A DNA stretch of 64,000 nt, from assembly GCF_020215665.1 (NCBI RefSeq), contig NZ_CP084061.1, positions 2,202,001 to 2,266,000 on the forward strand. The letters are read 5' to 3'. The position numbers and the translations under genes were made by a program. This document shows positions 7,773 to 18,201 of the stretch, one piece after another. Below the pieces are notes generated by a model. The model had not been told where the DNA came from and made no database searches. It was given only the letters and a program-made list of their open reading frames with translations. Origin of the DNA: Blautia parvula. Lineage in GTDB: Bacteria; Bacillota; Clostridia; Lachnospirales; Lachnospiraceae. Positions within the stretch are counted from its first letter, which is position 1. Each line of letters begins with the position of its first letter.

Positions 7773-8444
7773 CTACTCCTTTTCTTCTATTAATTCCTGA
7801 AGTTCGTATTCCAGCTTCTGCAGCTTTGACTTCAGGTGTTCATTCTCACTCTGCAGTTTTCTGATATCCTCCAGTACCGGGTCAGGCAGATGAACCTGGT
7901 CCATATCACTTCTTGGCACTTTCTGGTTCTCCCGCTTCACAATACGGCCCGGAACACCGACTACGGTACAGTTGGGAGGAATCTCCTCCAGCACTACGCT
8001 TCCCGCACCGATTTTGGAATTTTCCCCAATGGTGAAGGAGCCCAGTATTTTCGCCCCGGCACTTACCATCACATTGTCCTTCAGGGTGGGATGGCGCTTG
8101 CCGGTCTCTTTGCCGGTACCGCCCAGGGTCACGCCCTGGTAAAGCGTCACATTGTTGCCTATGACTGTTGTCTCACCGATGATAACACCGGTGCCGTGGT
8201 CAATAAACAGTCCCTTTCCTATTTTTGCCCCGGGATGGATTTCAATACCTGTTTTTCTGGCTGCCCTCTGGGAAATCCATCTGGCAAGGAAATAGTGGCC
8301 TTTTTCATAGAGCTTATGCGCCCTTCTATACTGGATCATGACCCGGAAACTGGGATACAGAAGGACTTCCAGCGGCGTTTTGATGGCCGGGTCCCTTTCC
8401 CGGATAACCTGAAATTCTTCTTTTATATGTTTGACAAATCCCAT
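7773..8444 (-). CDS. cysE: Serine O-acetyltransferase
   Basis: 223 residues with a short helical N-terminus (1-60), then a left-handed beta-helix of hexapeptide repeats. The signature [24 protein letters not shown] and [18 protein letters not shown] contain the catalytic Asp-His pair and acetyl-CoA site (quoted in two parts). It makes O-acetylserine, the direct cysteine precursor. The C-terminal end (about 185-223) is a charged coiled-coil-like tail. It is the first gene of the T-box-controlled cysteine operon. Confidence 0.94.
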   Translation of the reverse strand: MGFVKHIKEEFQVIRERDPAIKTPLEVLLYPSFRVMIQYRRAHKLYEKGHYFLARWISQRAARKTGIEIHPGAKIGKGLFIDHGTGVIIGETTVIGNNVTLYQGVTLGGTGKETGKRHPTLKDNVMVSAGAKILGSFTIGENSKIGAGSVVLEEIPPNCTVVGVPGRIVKRENQKVPRSDMDQVHLPDPVLEDIRKLQSENEHLKSKLQKLEYELQELIEEKE

Positions 8445-8474
8445 GGTTTATTTCCTTTCTATGGTAAATATGGA

Positions 8475-8745
8475 ATAAAAAACGCCTCTATATGGCTGTT
8501 ACTGCCATATAGAGACGAAGAAATCACTCCGCGGTTCCACTCTATTTGAGGACATCAGTCCCCCGCTCACACCTTTAACGCAGGTACACGGACCTTCCCG
8601 TATGACAGGCAGGTCAGCTCCCGGATGCACTTTCACCTTTTCCTTTTCGGACAGCTCTCAGCCGGTGACTGTCCTTCTCTGTAAAAATTCCCAGGTTACT
8701 CTTTCCGTTCACAGCTTTTTCCATATCTTTCTCTAGTTTATGCAT
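8475..8745 (-). promoter_or_regulatory. T-box riboswitch (cysteine)
   Basis: On the minus strand the T-box core AGAGTGGAACCGCGGAG (8527-8543) is followed by a perfect 11-bp terminator hairpin CTCTATATGGC/GCCATATAGAG (8486-8514) with a following U run. Upstream sequence to about 8745 supplies stem I and the linker. The best candidate specifier is TGC at 8627-8629, a Cys codon, agreeing with the cysE-cysS genes it precedes. Uncharged tRNA-Cys would favour the antiterminator. Confidence 0.93.
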
Positions 8746-8772
8746 AAATGGACTGTTTGTCAATGGATTTTT

Positions 8773-10863
8773 TCACTTTACGTTTTCTCTTGCCATCAGC
8801 AGACTGGTAAAGGAATCTGCCGGCATAGGTCTTGCATAGTAATAGCCCTGTCCGTATTCACATCCCACAGAGCGCAGAAAATCTCCCTGCTCCTTCGTCT
8901 CGATACCCTCTGCAATGGTGCGCATGCCCAGTTTTTTTGCCATGCGTACCAGGGAGGCAAGGATCTCAGGGCCTCTGCCGGAGATCCCCTGGTCTTCCAG
9001 GAATTTCATGTCCATTTTCAGGATATCCACAGGCACATCCTTCAGCATGTTCAGAGAGGAATATCCGCTCCCGAAATCATCCATCAGCACCTGGAACCCG
9101 TAGTTCTGCAGTTCCTTCATGGCTGCCAGAAGCTGCTGGGGATTGTCCGTATAGGCACTCTCCGTAATCTCCAGCCGCATCATCTGCGGCTCCAGCCGGT
9201 ACCTTTCTGTCAGGTCTATGATGCTTCTGCAGAGATTGGGATCATAGAACTCCAGCCTGGATACATTTACAGACACCGGAATGTTTCTTAAGCCGCGGCG
9301 CCTGAGCTCCATCATGTTCCTGCAGACTTCCTCCCTGATGTAGGCGTCCAGCTTGATGATAAAGCCATTATGCTCAAAAAACGGAATGAAAAATCCGGGC
9401 GATACCATACCCTTTTCCGGATGGTTCCACCGCACCAGCGCCTCAGCGCTCACCACATCTCCTGTGTTCAGGTCCACCACCGGCTGGTAATAAACCTCGA
9501 ACTGCCTCTGGAGGAGCGCCTCCTCCATGGAGTTGGTAAGCTGCTGCTCACTTAAAACGACCTGATGGAGCTCGTCATTGTACACTGCGTAAGCACGGTT
9601 TGAATTTCCCTTGACTGTACGCAGGGCCAGGTTTGCCCTGTCACACATGAGATCCACGGACATGCCCCTGTCCTCTATGGTGTAAACCCCGTAATAGAGA
9701 TTGATCTTCTGCTCTATCTTCACAGACGCCAGGCTTTTCTCCATCTGGTCCCGCACCTGCTGCAGCTCCTCTGTCCCTGCCGGAAGGCATACGGCAAAAT
9801 GGTCTGCCTCCAGTCTTCCGTAGGTCCCCTTACTTTTCAGGCATTTCTGAAGCCCCTCGGCAATCAGAAGCAGTATCCTGTCTCCCATAAAATTGCCGTA
9901 AAGCTCGTTGATCACCTTAAAGCGCTCAATATCAAACTGCACCATATTGTAGGTCCCCTCAGGATTCTGTCTCAGGAAATCCGCGGTCTTCCGACAGAAA
10001 GTGGAGCGGTTATAAAGGCCTGTGAGGGCATCATGATCCAGCAGGTACCTGAGCTCCTCATTCTTCTGCTCAATGAGAAGTTCATTCTCCCTGCTCTCCG
10101 TCACGTCGATATTCACGATGCGGAAGACAGGTACCCCGTCCTCCACCTTGTATTTCAGGGCATTCAGACTGAACCACCGAAGGCTTTTGTCCTTTCTTCT
10201 CACCTGATGGACCAGGGAGATCCTGTCATTACTGTCCTTGTTTTCCCGCAGCCGGTTAAGAATATATTCTGTATCGCCGCCAACCCACAGAGCAGTCAGA
10301 TCACTGCTGAATTTCTCCTGGAACTCCTCCCTGTCATAGCCGAACTGCCGGCAGAATCCGTCATTAAAATACTCCACCTGCACCTTATCCGTCACCTTCC
10401 AGACACCAATGCCGCCCGGGACAGAGTCGATCAGGGAGTTCAATTCATTCCTGGTCTCAAAAAGGGCATTTTCCAGCCGTTTCCGCTCCAGAATATGCTT
10501 AACCACAATATTTTCTACACGCTTTTTTACCACCATGGCCCGGTACGGCTTGTTGATAAAATCGTCCGCCCCAAGCAACAGGGCCCGCTCCTCCGAATTT
10601 TCCTTCTCTGAAGTTGCCATGATGACCGGAATACCCGAAAGTGTCTCCTCCTCCTTCATGGTTTTCAGGACCTCGAACCCGTCCATGCGCGGCATGACAA
10701 TATCCAACAGGACAACATCCACCGGCTGGCTGCGAAGGATCTCCATGGCTTCCACTCCGTCTGCAGCCTGAAGAATGCTGTACTCGTCATCAAAGATATT
10801 CTCCAGGAGCGCTCTGTTCAATTCTACGTCATCTGCAATCAGCATGGTCTTTTCTCTCTGCAT
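8773..10863 (-). CDS. Response regulator with REC-PAS-degenerate GGDEF-EAL domains, predicted c-di-GMP phosphodiesterase
   Basis: 696 residues from the ATG at 10863, chosen over a TTG at 10905 because it has a GAGGAAGGG site and starts directly before the receiver domain. Order: REC (1-125; phospho-acceptor in VVLLDIVMPRMDG), PAS (about 145-265), GGDEF-like (about 285-440) and EAL (about 455-690). The GGDEF motif is degraded to EADHF in YGRLEADHFAV, so cyclase activity is unlikely. The EAL domain keeps SAEALVRW, DDFGSGYSS and IAEGIET, so c-di-GMP hydrolysis is plausible. No partner kinase is adjacent. Confidence 0.9.
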   Translation of the reverse strand: MQREKTMLIADDVELNRALLENIFDDEYSILQAADGVEAMEILRSQPVDVVLLDIVMPRMDGFEVLKTMKEEETLSGIPVIMATSEKENSEERALLLGADDFINKPYRAMVVKKRVENIVVKHILERKRLENALFETRNELNSLIDSVPGGIGVWKVTDKVQVEYFNDGFCRQFGYDREEFQEKFSSDLTALWVGGDTEYILNRLRENKDSNDRISLVHQVRRKDKSLRWFSLNALKYKVEDGVPVFRIVNIDVTESRENELLIEQKNEELRYLLDHDALTGLYNRSTFCRKTADFLRQNPEGTYNMVQFDIERFKVINELYGNFMGDRILLLIAEGLQKCLKSKGTYGRLEADHFAVCLPAGTEELQQVRDQMEKSLASVKIEQKINLYYGVYTIEDRGMSVDLMCDRANLALRTVKGNSNRAYAVYNDELHQVVLSEQQLTNSMEEALLQRQFEVYYQPVVDLNTGDVVSAEALVRWNHPEKGMVSPGFFIPFFEHNGFIIKLDAYIREEVCRNMMELRRRGLRNIPVSVNVSRLEFYDPNLCRSIIDLTERYRLEPQMMRLEITESAYTDNPQQLLAAMKELQNYGFQVLMDDFGSGYSSLNMLKDVPVDILKMDMKFLEDQGISGRGPEILASLVRMAKKLGMRTIAEGIETKEQGDFLRSVGCEYGQGYYYARPMPADSFTSLLMARENVK

Positions 10864-10974
10864 CTGTTTATAACCCTTCCTCGTTTTTCTCCTGTCTGTT
10901 CTCAAAAGCTTTTGGTGCCCTGCAGAATCTTTCTATCATATCCTGCATCTTCTCTGCAGTCCTCACTATCTTTT

Positions 10975-11003
10975 ATTATAGCTCACAGTACGCCTGCAAA
11001 CAA
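10975..11003 (-). promoter_or_regulatory. Promoter of the REC-PAS-GGDEF-EAL gene
   Basis: On the minus strand TTGTTT (10998-11003) and a perfect TATAAT (10975-10980) are 17 bases apart. The leader to the ATG at 10863 is about 105 bases. Confidence 0.6.
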
Positions 11004-11016
11004 GATTTTTCCGGAC

Positions 11017-11055
11017 AAAAACGGGTACAAAATCCTGCGATTCTGCACCCGTTTC
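11017..11055 (-). terminator. Terminator of gdhA
   Basis: Read leftward, AAACGGGTGCAGAATC pairs with GATTTTGTACCCGTTTT and ends in a U-rich stretch, about 60 bases after the gdhA stop. Confidence 0.8.
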
Positions 11056-11114
11056 TTACAAGAGGCTGATTTTTGTATTTTTATTTTCAAGGAAGGCTGT
11101 TCAAATCACAAAAC

Positions 11115-12548
<1,434 letters not shown>

Positions 12549-12671
12549 TCATAAATTTTACTTTTTCCGGACTTTTCCAAAGAAAAGTGAATCTTTCTTT
12601 CGTGAAAGTGTCATATACTTCTTCTATTTAAAGTGATTTATTTGTAGCGTATTGACAATACAAAACAAATG

Positions 12672-14225
12672 TCAGATTCTGGTCGTCCACTCTGAGCAGT
12701 CCCATACCTTGGAAACCAGGCCGTCATAGAACTCCGGCTCGTGGCATACCATGAGGATCGTCCCTTTATATTCCTTTAGGGCGCGCTTTAATTCTGCCTT
12801 GGCATCCGCGTCCAGATGGTTGGTAGGCTCATCCAGAAGCAGCAGGTTTGTCTCCCTGTTCAAAATCTTGCAGAGGCGGACCTTGGCCTGCTCCCCGCCG
12901 CTCAGTACCCGCACCAGGCTCTCGATATGCTTTGTGGTCAGACCGCATTTTGCCAGGGCTGCTCTCACCTCATACTGGGTATAGGCGGGGAACTCCTCCC
13001 AGATTTCCTCAATGCAGGTACGTTTATTTCCCTGGGGCATCTCCTGCTCAAAATAGCCAATCTCCAGATAATCACCCAGATGTACTTTGCCGGACAGCGC
13101 GGGGATCAGGCCCAGAATACTCTTAAGAAGTGTGGTCTTGCCGATGCCGTTGGCACCCACAAGGGCAATCTTCTCTCCCCTCTCCACCGTGAGAGTCAAA
13201 GGCTTTGACAGCGGCTCTTCGTAGCCGATCACCAGCTCTTTTGTCTCCACCACAAAACGGCTGGGTGTCCTGGCTGTCAGAAAATGAAATTCCGGCTTCG
13301 GCTTTTCCTTTGCCAGCTCAATGACATCCATCTTATCCAGCTTCTTCTGCCTGGACATGGCCATGTTTCTGGTAGCCACACGGGCTTTATTGCGGGCAAC
13401 AAAATCCTTCAGCTCACTGATTTCCTGCTGCTGCCTTTGGTATGCCGCCTCAAGCTGGGCCTTCTTCACTGCGTAGACCTCCTGGAAGTGGTCATAATCC
13501 CCCACATACCGGTTAAGCTGCTGATTGTCCATATGATAGATAAGGTTCACCACCTGATTCAAAAAGGGGATGTCATGGGAAATGAGGATGAACGCATTCT
13601 CATATTCCTGGAGATACCGTTTCAGCCATTCAATGTGCACCTCGTCCAGATAGTTGGTTGGCTCATCCAACAGCAGAATGTCCGGTTTTTCCAGCAGCAG
13701 CTTGCCCAGAAGCACCTTGGTCCTCTGTCCGCCGCTCAAATCCGTCACATCCTTGTCCAGCCCGATGTCTGAAAGTCCCAGTGCCCTTCCCACTTCCTCC
13801 ACCTTGGAGTCTATGATATAAAAATCGTGCATGGTGAGCATATCCTGGATGGTGCCCAGCTCCTCCATCATTTGGTTCAGCTCCTCCTCAGAGGCGTCCC
13901 CCATACGGTCGCAGATGGAATTCATATTCTCCTCCATCTCAAAAAGCCAGGCAAATGCGGATTTCAGCACATCACGGATGGTCATGCCTTTTTCCAGCAC
14001 GGTGTGCTGGTCCAGATAGCCAACCCGGACATTCTTCGCCCACTCGATCTTACCCTCATCGGGCATCAGTTTGTTGGTGATGATATTCATGAAAGTGGAT
14101 TTTCCCTCCCCATTGGCACCCACAAGGCCAATATGCTCGCCTTTTAAAAGGCGGAAAGATACGTCCTGAAAAATAGCCCTGTCACCGAAGCCGTGGGACA
14201 GATGTTCTACGTTTAAAATACTCAT
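12672..14225 (-). CDS. ABC-F family ATP-binding protein
   Basis: 517 residues with two ABC ATPase domains in one chain and no membrane segment, the ABC-F layout of ribosome-associated translation factors. Walker A GANGEGKST and GANGIGKTT, signature LSGGQ and LSGGE, and Walker B LLLDEPTN appear in each half, with a charged inter-domain linker (about 235-320). The ATG at 14225 is preferred to 14270 because AGGAGAGG precedes it and the longer start would overlap ispF. It lies 26 bases after ispF and is likely co-transcribed. Whether it acts as a housekeeping factor or an antibiotic-protection protein cannot be told from sequence alone. Confidence 0.92.
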   Translation of the reverse strand: MSILNVEHLSHGFGDRAIFQDVSFRLLKGEHIGLVGANGEGKSTFMNIITNKLMPDEGKIEWAKNVRVGYLDQHTVLEKGMTIRDVLKSAFAWLFEMEENMNSICDRMGDASEEELNQMMEELGTIQDMLTMHDFYIIDSKVEEVGRALGLSDIGLDKDVTDLSGGQRTKVLLGKLLLEKPDILLLDEPTNYLDEVHIEWLKRYLQEYENAFILISHDIPFLNQVVNLIYHMDNQQLNRYVGDYDHFQEVYAVKKAQLEAAYQRQQQEISELKDFVARNKARVATRNMAMSRQKKLDKMDVIELAKEKPKPEFHFLTARTPSRFVVETKELVIGYEEPLSKPLTLTVERGEKIALVGANGIGKTTLLKSILGLIPALSGKVHLGDYLEIGYFEQEMPQGNKRTCIEEIWEEFPAYTQYEVRAALAKCGLTTKHIESLVRVLSGGEQAKVRLCKILNRETNLLLLDEPTNHLDADAKAELKRALKEYKGTILMVCHEPEFYDGLVSKVWDCSEWTTRI

Positions 14226-14251
14226 GTTTCCTGATCCTCTCCTGTTGTTTA

Positions 14252-14788
14252 TTACTGCCGCTGGCAGCATCCGCCGCAGCCGCCGCCTGTGCGGTCATCC
14301 GGCATCAAATCCCTTGCGTCAGTCAGCGCGCAGATGGCCTGGGCAGAAATCCCCTCGCCGGCTCCCGTGAAGCCGAGTCCCTCCTCTGTGGTCGCTTTTA
14401 TATTGACCTGGTTTGTCTCCAGATGCAGGACCTCCGCGATGTTCTCTGTCATTTTATCTATATGGGGCAGCATCTTGGGCTTCTGCGCGATGATGGTGGC
14501 ATCAATATTATTGATCACATACATGTTTTCTTCCAGAAGCTTTCCCACATGCGCCAGCAGTTTCATACTGGATGCCCCCTTGTATTTTGGGTCCGTGTCC
14601 GGAAAATGCCTGCCGATATCATGAAGGGCCGCAGCGCCCAAAAGTGCGTCCATAACGGCATGCAGCAGCACATCCGCGTCGGAATGCCCCAGAAGTCCCT
14701 TCTCCCAGGGAATCTTCACGCCTCCAAGTATCAAATCCCTTCCCTCTACCAGTTTGTGTACATCATATCCCATACCTACACGTATCAT
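14252..14788 (-). CDS. ispF: 2-C-methyl-D-erythritol 2,4-cyclodiphosphate synthase
   Basis: 178 residues; the core enzyme (about 1-160) is complete, with MGYDVHKL and [20 protein letters not shown] holding the metal-binding Asp and His residues, and [10 protein letters not shown] near residue 134. It forms the cyclic diphosphate in the MEP isoprenoid pathway. The C-terminus is unusual: about 18 extra residues ending [11 protein letters not shown], a glycine/cysteine tail not part of the normal fold. Followed closely by the ABC-F gene. Confidence 0.95.
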   Translation of the reverse strand: MIRVGMGYDVHKLVEGRDLILGGVKIPWEKGLLGHSDADVLLHAVMDALLGAAALHDIGRHFPDTDPKYKGASSMKLLAHVGKLLEENMYVINNIDATIIAQKPKMLPHIDKMTENIAEVLHLETNQVNIKATTEEGLGFTGAGEGISAQAICALTDARDLMPDDRTGGGCGGCCQRQ

Positions 14789-14951
14789 AGTGGTTCTCCT
14801 TTCCCGCGGTCGTTTTATCTGTTCTGCGGACAGACTGCCCGCATGCTCGATTTGTAACTATCCGGCCCTGCGCTTGTCTGCGCAGATTTCGGCCATACGC
14901 AAAGTATAACAGATAAGCTGTCTGCATGACAAGGCCGTTCTGTACATGGCC

Positions 14952-14996
14952 AAAAAGAGGCAGAATACCGCTTTTTTGGATATTCTGCCTCTTTTC
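14952..14996 (-). terminator. Terminator of copA
   Basis: AAAAGAGGCAGAATA and TATTCTGCCTCTTTT form a long perfect stem with a 13-base loop. Read leftward it ends in five U residues, about 70 bases after the copA stop. Confidence 0.88.
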
Positions 14997-15068
14997 CTCA
15001 TTCTGTTCTATGAAATGTCTGTTTCTTGCTGTTCAGCCCTCTGCAGTCTGTGTGCATGCTCCGAACGC

Positions 15069-17666
15069 CTACTCTATTCCTGTCACTTCATAGCCTGCAT
15101 CCGCAACCGCTTTTTTCAGTGCGTCCCTGGATACGCCTTCGCCTGCTTCCACATACGCAGCTTTGTCCTCCAGGCTTACCTCTGTCTTAGTCACACCCTC
15201 CACTGCGTTCAGGGCTTTTGTCACTGCTGCCTGGCAGTGCGGGCACATCATTCCTTCGATTTTCATGGTGATCATATTGGTTTCCTCCTTATTTTCCGGC
15301 AGTGTTCTGCCTTTATTTGCTGTGTTGACGGTTTCTGTCTGTTCTTTTTTGACGGGTTTCTTCAGTACATGGAAGAAGCGGAGCCGCAGGGCATTGGTCA
15401 CAACGAAAAAGCTGCTGAGACTCATAGCCGCCGCGCCGAACATGGGACTTAGCTTTAACCCAAACATGGGATAGAGAAGTCCTGCCGCCAGCGGGATTCC
15501 GCAGGCGTTATAGAAAAATGCCCAGAACAGATTCTGTTTAATATTGCGGATCACCGCTTTACTAAGGCCCACGGCGGTCACCACATCCAGAAGATCACTC
15601 TTCATCAGCACAATATCTGCGCTCTCAATGGCTACGTCCGTACCTGCGCCGATGGCGATTCCCACATCAGCTCTGGCAAGCGCGGGGGCATCGTTGATTC
15701 CGTCGCCTACCATGGCCACTGTCCTTCCGCCCTCCTGAAGCCTTGCCACTTCCCGTTCCTTGTCCTGAGGCAGTACCTCGGCAATGACGGTATCTATATC
15801 CAGCTGCCGTTTGATGGCCTCTGCAGTCCTTTTATTGTCCCCTGTGAGCATGATGACCTCTATGCCCAGCTTCTTCATCTCCCGGATGGCCTGGGCGCTT
15901 GTCTCCTTCACCACATCGGCGGCGGCGATGATGCCCAGGATTTCCTTTTCGTCAAAGAACAGAAGCGGTGTCTTGCCCTCCTCTGCCAGGCGTTCCATGT
16001 CACGCGCCTGCGTCTCTGTGGCAAGTCCCTTTTCCCCGGCGAACTTTTCATTACCTGCAAAGTACAGTTTTCCGTTTATCTCTGCCTGCACGCCCCGGCC
16101 TGATATGGCAAGGAAGTTCTCCGCTCTGGCAGCTTTTATCCCTTGTGCTCCGGCTCTTTCAAGAATCGCCTCTGCCAGGGGATGTTCACTTTTTTCTTCC
16201 AGGGCAGCCGCCACTTGAAGGAGCTCCTCTTCTGTCCGTTTATTTGGAAGGATATCGGTCACCTGGGGTTTGCCCTGGGTGATCGTGCCTGTTTTATCCA
16301 GCACCACGCTCTTTATATTGTGGGTGATCTCCAGTGCCTCCCCGGATTTGATAAGAATTCCGTTTTCCGCGCCTTTTCCCGTTCCCACCATGATGGCAAC
16401 CGGTGTCGCCAGTCCCAGTGCGCAGGGACAGGAGATGACCAGCACGGCAATGGCGCAGGAGAGTGCAAATTCAAAGGTGGCCCCCGCAATGATCCAGGCA
16501 GCCGCTGTGATCAGCGCGATTCCCATGACCACCGGCACAAAAATACCTGCTATCTTATCCGCAATCTTGGCAATGGGCGCTTTGCTGGAACTGGCCTCCT
16601 CCACCAGGCGGATGATCTGGGAAAAGGTGGTGTCATCCCCTACCTTTGTTCCCCGGAAACGGATAAATCCCGCCTTGTTCATGGTCGCTGCTATCACGGT
16701 ATCTCCCACGTTCTTCTCCACGGGAATGCTCTCCCCTGTGATGGCGGCCTCATCCACGCTGGTGCTGCCCTCGATTATAATGCCGTCAGCGGGAATGCTG
16801 CTGCCCGGTTTTACGATAAAGATATCGCCGGCCACAGCCTCCTCAGCCGGAATCTCTATCTGACGGCCGTCACGTTCCACAACAGCCGTTTTTGGTGCCA
16901 TATCCATCAGTTTCCGGATCGCCTCGCTGGTCTTTCCTTTGGAACGGGCCTCCAGGTATTTTCCCACATTGATAAATGCCAGGATCATCACGGCAGACTC
17001 AAAATAAAGGTCATGCCTGTACTGGTTCACCAAAGCGGTATCCTGCACGCCCAGGCCGTAGCCTATGCGGTATATGGCAAAGATGCCGTAAACCAAAGAC
17101 GCGGTTGAGCCGATGGCAATCAGGGTATCCATATTGGGCGCCCCGTGCATTAAGGTGGAAAAGCCCTTTGTGTAATAAGCCCGGTTCACATATGCCACCG
17201 GAAGACATAAAAGGAACTGGGTCATGGCAAATCCCACCGCATTCTCAGGCCCGCTTAAGAATCCCGGCAGCGGCAGCCCTGCCATATGCCCCATGGAGAC
17301 ATACATAAGCGGGATCAGGAACAGGAAGGAAAGAATCATCCGGTTCTTCATCTCATGCATATGTTTTTCCACCGGTGACTCTCCCGGCTCAGCGGCATCT
17401 GCCCGGGATGTCTTTGTTTCGGAGACGTTTTGGGTCTTTTCTGCTGCCTTGTGATCTCCTGCGGCAGCGGCGCCGTAACCCGCGTGTTCCACCGCATTTT
17501 CTATATCCTGCACAGACAGGGCGGACTCATCGAAATCCACCTGCATGCTGTTTGTCAGCAGGTTTACGCTGACATCCTTCGTGCCGGGCAGCTTTCTGAC
17601 ACATTTCTCTACCCGGGACGAGCAGGCGGAACAGGTCATGCCTGTCACGTCAAATTTCTGTTTCAT
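15069..17666 (-). CDS. copA: Copper-exporting P1B-type ATPase with HMA domains at both ends
   Basis: 865 residues. An N-terminal HMA domain (MTCSACSSRVEKC, 1-66) is followed by the ATPase: the membrane CPC motif in ISCPCALGLATP, phosphorylation site DKTGTIT, hinge GDGINDAPALA, and TGE loop in ITGES. A second HMA domain with MMCPHC forms the C-terminal 65 residues after a linker, a less usual fusion; elsewhere this part is often the separate chaperone CopZ. It pumps Cu(I) out of the cytoplasm. It lies 96 bases after csoR, so copper probably relieves repression of both. Confidence 0.95.
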   Translation of the reverse strand: MKQKFDVTGMTCSACSSRVEKCVRKLPGTKDVSVNLLTNSMQVDFDESALSVQDIENAVEHAGYGAAAAGDHKAAEKTQNVSETKTSRADAAEPGESPVEKHMHEMKNRMILSFLFLIPLMYVSMGHMAGLPLPGFLSGPENAVGFAMTQFLLCLPVAYVNRAYYTKGFSTLMHGAPNMDTLIAIGSTASLVYGIFAIYRIGYGLGVQDTALVNQYRHDLYFESAVMILAFINVGKYLEARSKGKTSEAIRKLMDMAPKTAVVERDGRQIEIPAEEAVAGDIFIVKPGSSIPADGIIIEGSTSVDEAAITGESIPVEKNVGDTVIAATMNKAGFIRFRGTKVGDDTTFSQIIRLVEEASSSKAPIAKIADKIAGIFVPVVMGIALITAAAWIIAGATFEFALSCAIAVLVISCPCALGLATPVAIMVGTGKGAENGILIKSGEALEITHNIKSVVLDKTGTITQGKPQVTDILPNKRTEEELLQVAAALEEKSEHPLAEAILERAGAQGIKAARAENFLAISGRGVQAEINGKLYFAGNEKFAGEKGLATETQARDMERLAEEGKTPLLFFDEKEILGIIAAADVVKETSAQAIREMKKLGIEVIMLTGDNKRTAEAIKRQLDIDTVIAEVLPQDKEREVARLQEGGRTVAMVGDGINDAPALARADVGIAIGAGTDVAIESADIVLMKSDLLDVVTAVGLSKAVIRNIKQNLFWAFFYNACGIPLAAGLLYPMFGLKLSPMFGAAAMSLSSFFVVTNALRLRFFHVLKKPVKKEQTETVNTANKGRTLPENKEETNMITMKIEGMMCPHCQAAVTKALNAVEGVTKTEVSLEDKAAYVEAGEGVSRDALKKAVADAGYEVTGIE

Positions 17667-17762
17667 AATATTTCGCTCCCTTCCGCGTGCTCCCGTTACA
17701 CTGCTGTACGGATTCCGACACGGCAGACCATGGCCTGCACGGAAACCGCAGCGGTATACGGG

Positions 17763-18026
17763 TTATTTTAATATTTTACCCAGCATAGTCACCAGTTCAT
17801 CCACCTTTTCTTCTCTTTCCTCATCAGTGTCTGCATTTCGAATACAGTTTTTCAGATGGGCTGTGAGGATCTCCTTGTTCGCTTTGTTCAGAATGGCTTC
17901 TGTTGCCATGAGCTGCTGGGAAATGTCAATACAGTACCTGTCTTCCTCCACCATCTTCAGAATCCCGTCTATCTGCCCCCGGGCTGTTTTCAGAAGACGG
18001 CTGATCTTCGCTTTATCTGCCTGCAT
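17763..18026 (-). CDS. csoR: Copper-sensing repressor CsoR
   Basis: 87 residues from the ATG at 18026 (AAAGGAG eight bases upstream; the longer 98-residue reading would extend past the usual family start). The all-helical CsoR fold is evident, with the Cu(I) ligands Cys in DRYCIDIS and His/Cys in TAHLKNCI, the C-H-C triad of true copper sensors. It would repress csoR-copA until Cu(I) binds. A palindrome ACACCCC-N3-GGGGTGT lies 43 bases upstream and fits a CsoR operator. Confidence 0.92.
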   Translation of the reverse strand: MQADKAKISRLLKTARGQIDGILKMVEEDRYCIDISQQLMATEAILNKANKEILTAHLKNCIRNADTDEEREEKVDELVTMLGKILK

Positions 18027-18068
18027 TTGCACAGCTCCTTTCCCTATGTGGACCTCCATTTTACCACT

Positions 18069-18085
18069 ACACCCCTGGGGGGTGT
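18069..18085. promoter_or_regulatory. Predicted CsoR operator
   Basis: ACACCCC-TGG-GGGGTGT is a perfect 7-bp inverted repeat around 3 bases, GC-rich like known CsoR sites, directly upstream of csoR. Confidence 0.7.
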
Positions 18086-18109
18086 TATCTCTTTCAAAAA
18101 TACAATAAC

Positions 18110-18142
18110 AAAAAACGGAGCAAAAGTCAACACTTTTACTCC
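18110..18142 (-). terminator. Terminator of the ZIP-DUF2804 transcript
   Basis: GGAGCAAAAGT (18117-18127) pairs with ACTTTTACTCC (18132-18142). Read leftward it ends in six U residues, 60 bases after the DUF2804 stop. Confidence 0.8.
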
Positions 18143-18201
18143 ATTTTCTTTCCTACGGCAGTATTTTATTTTAATGTTACTGTTCCCACGCTGCTGCCTC
18201 G

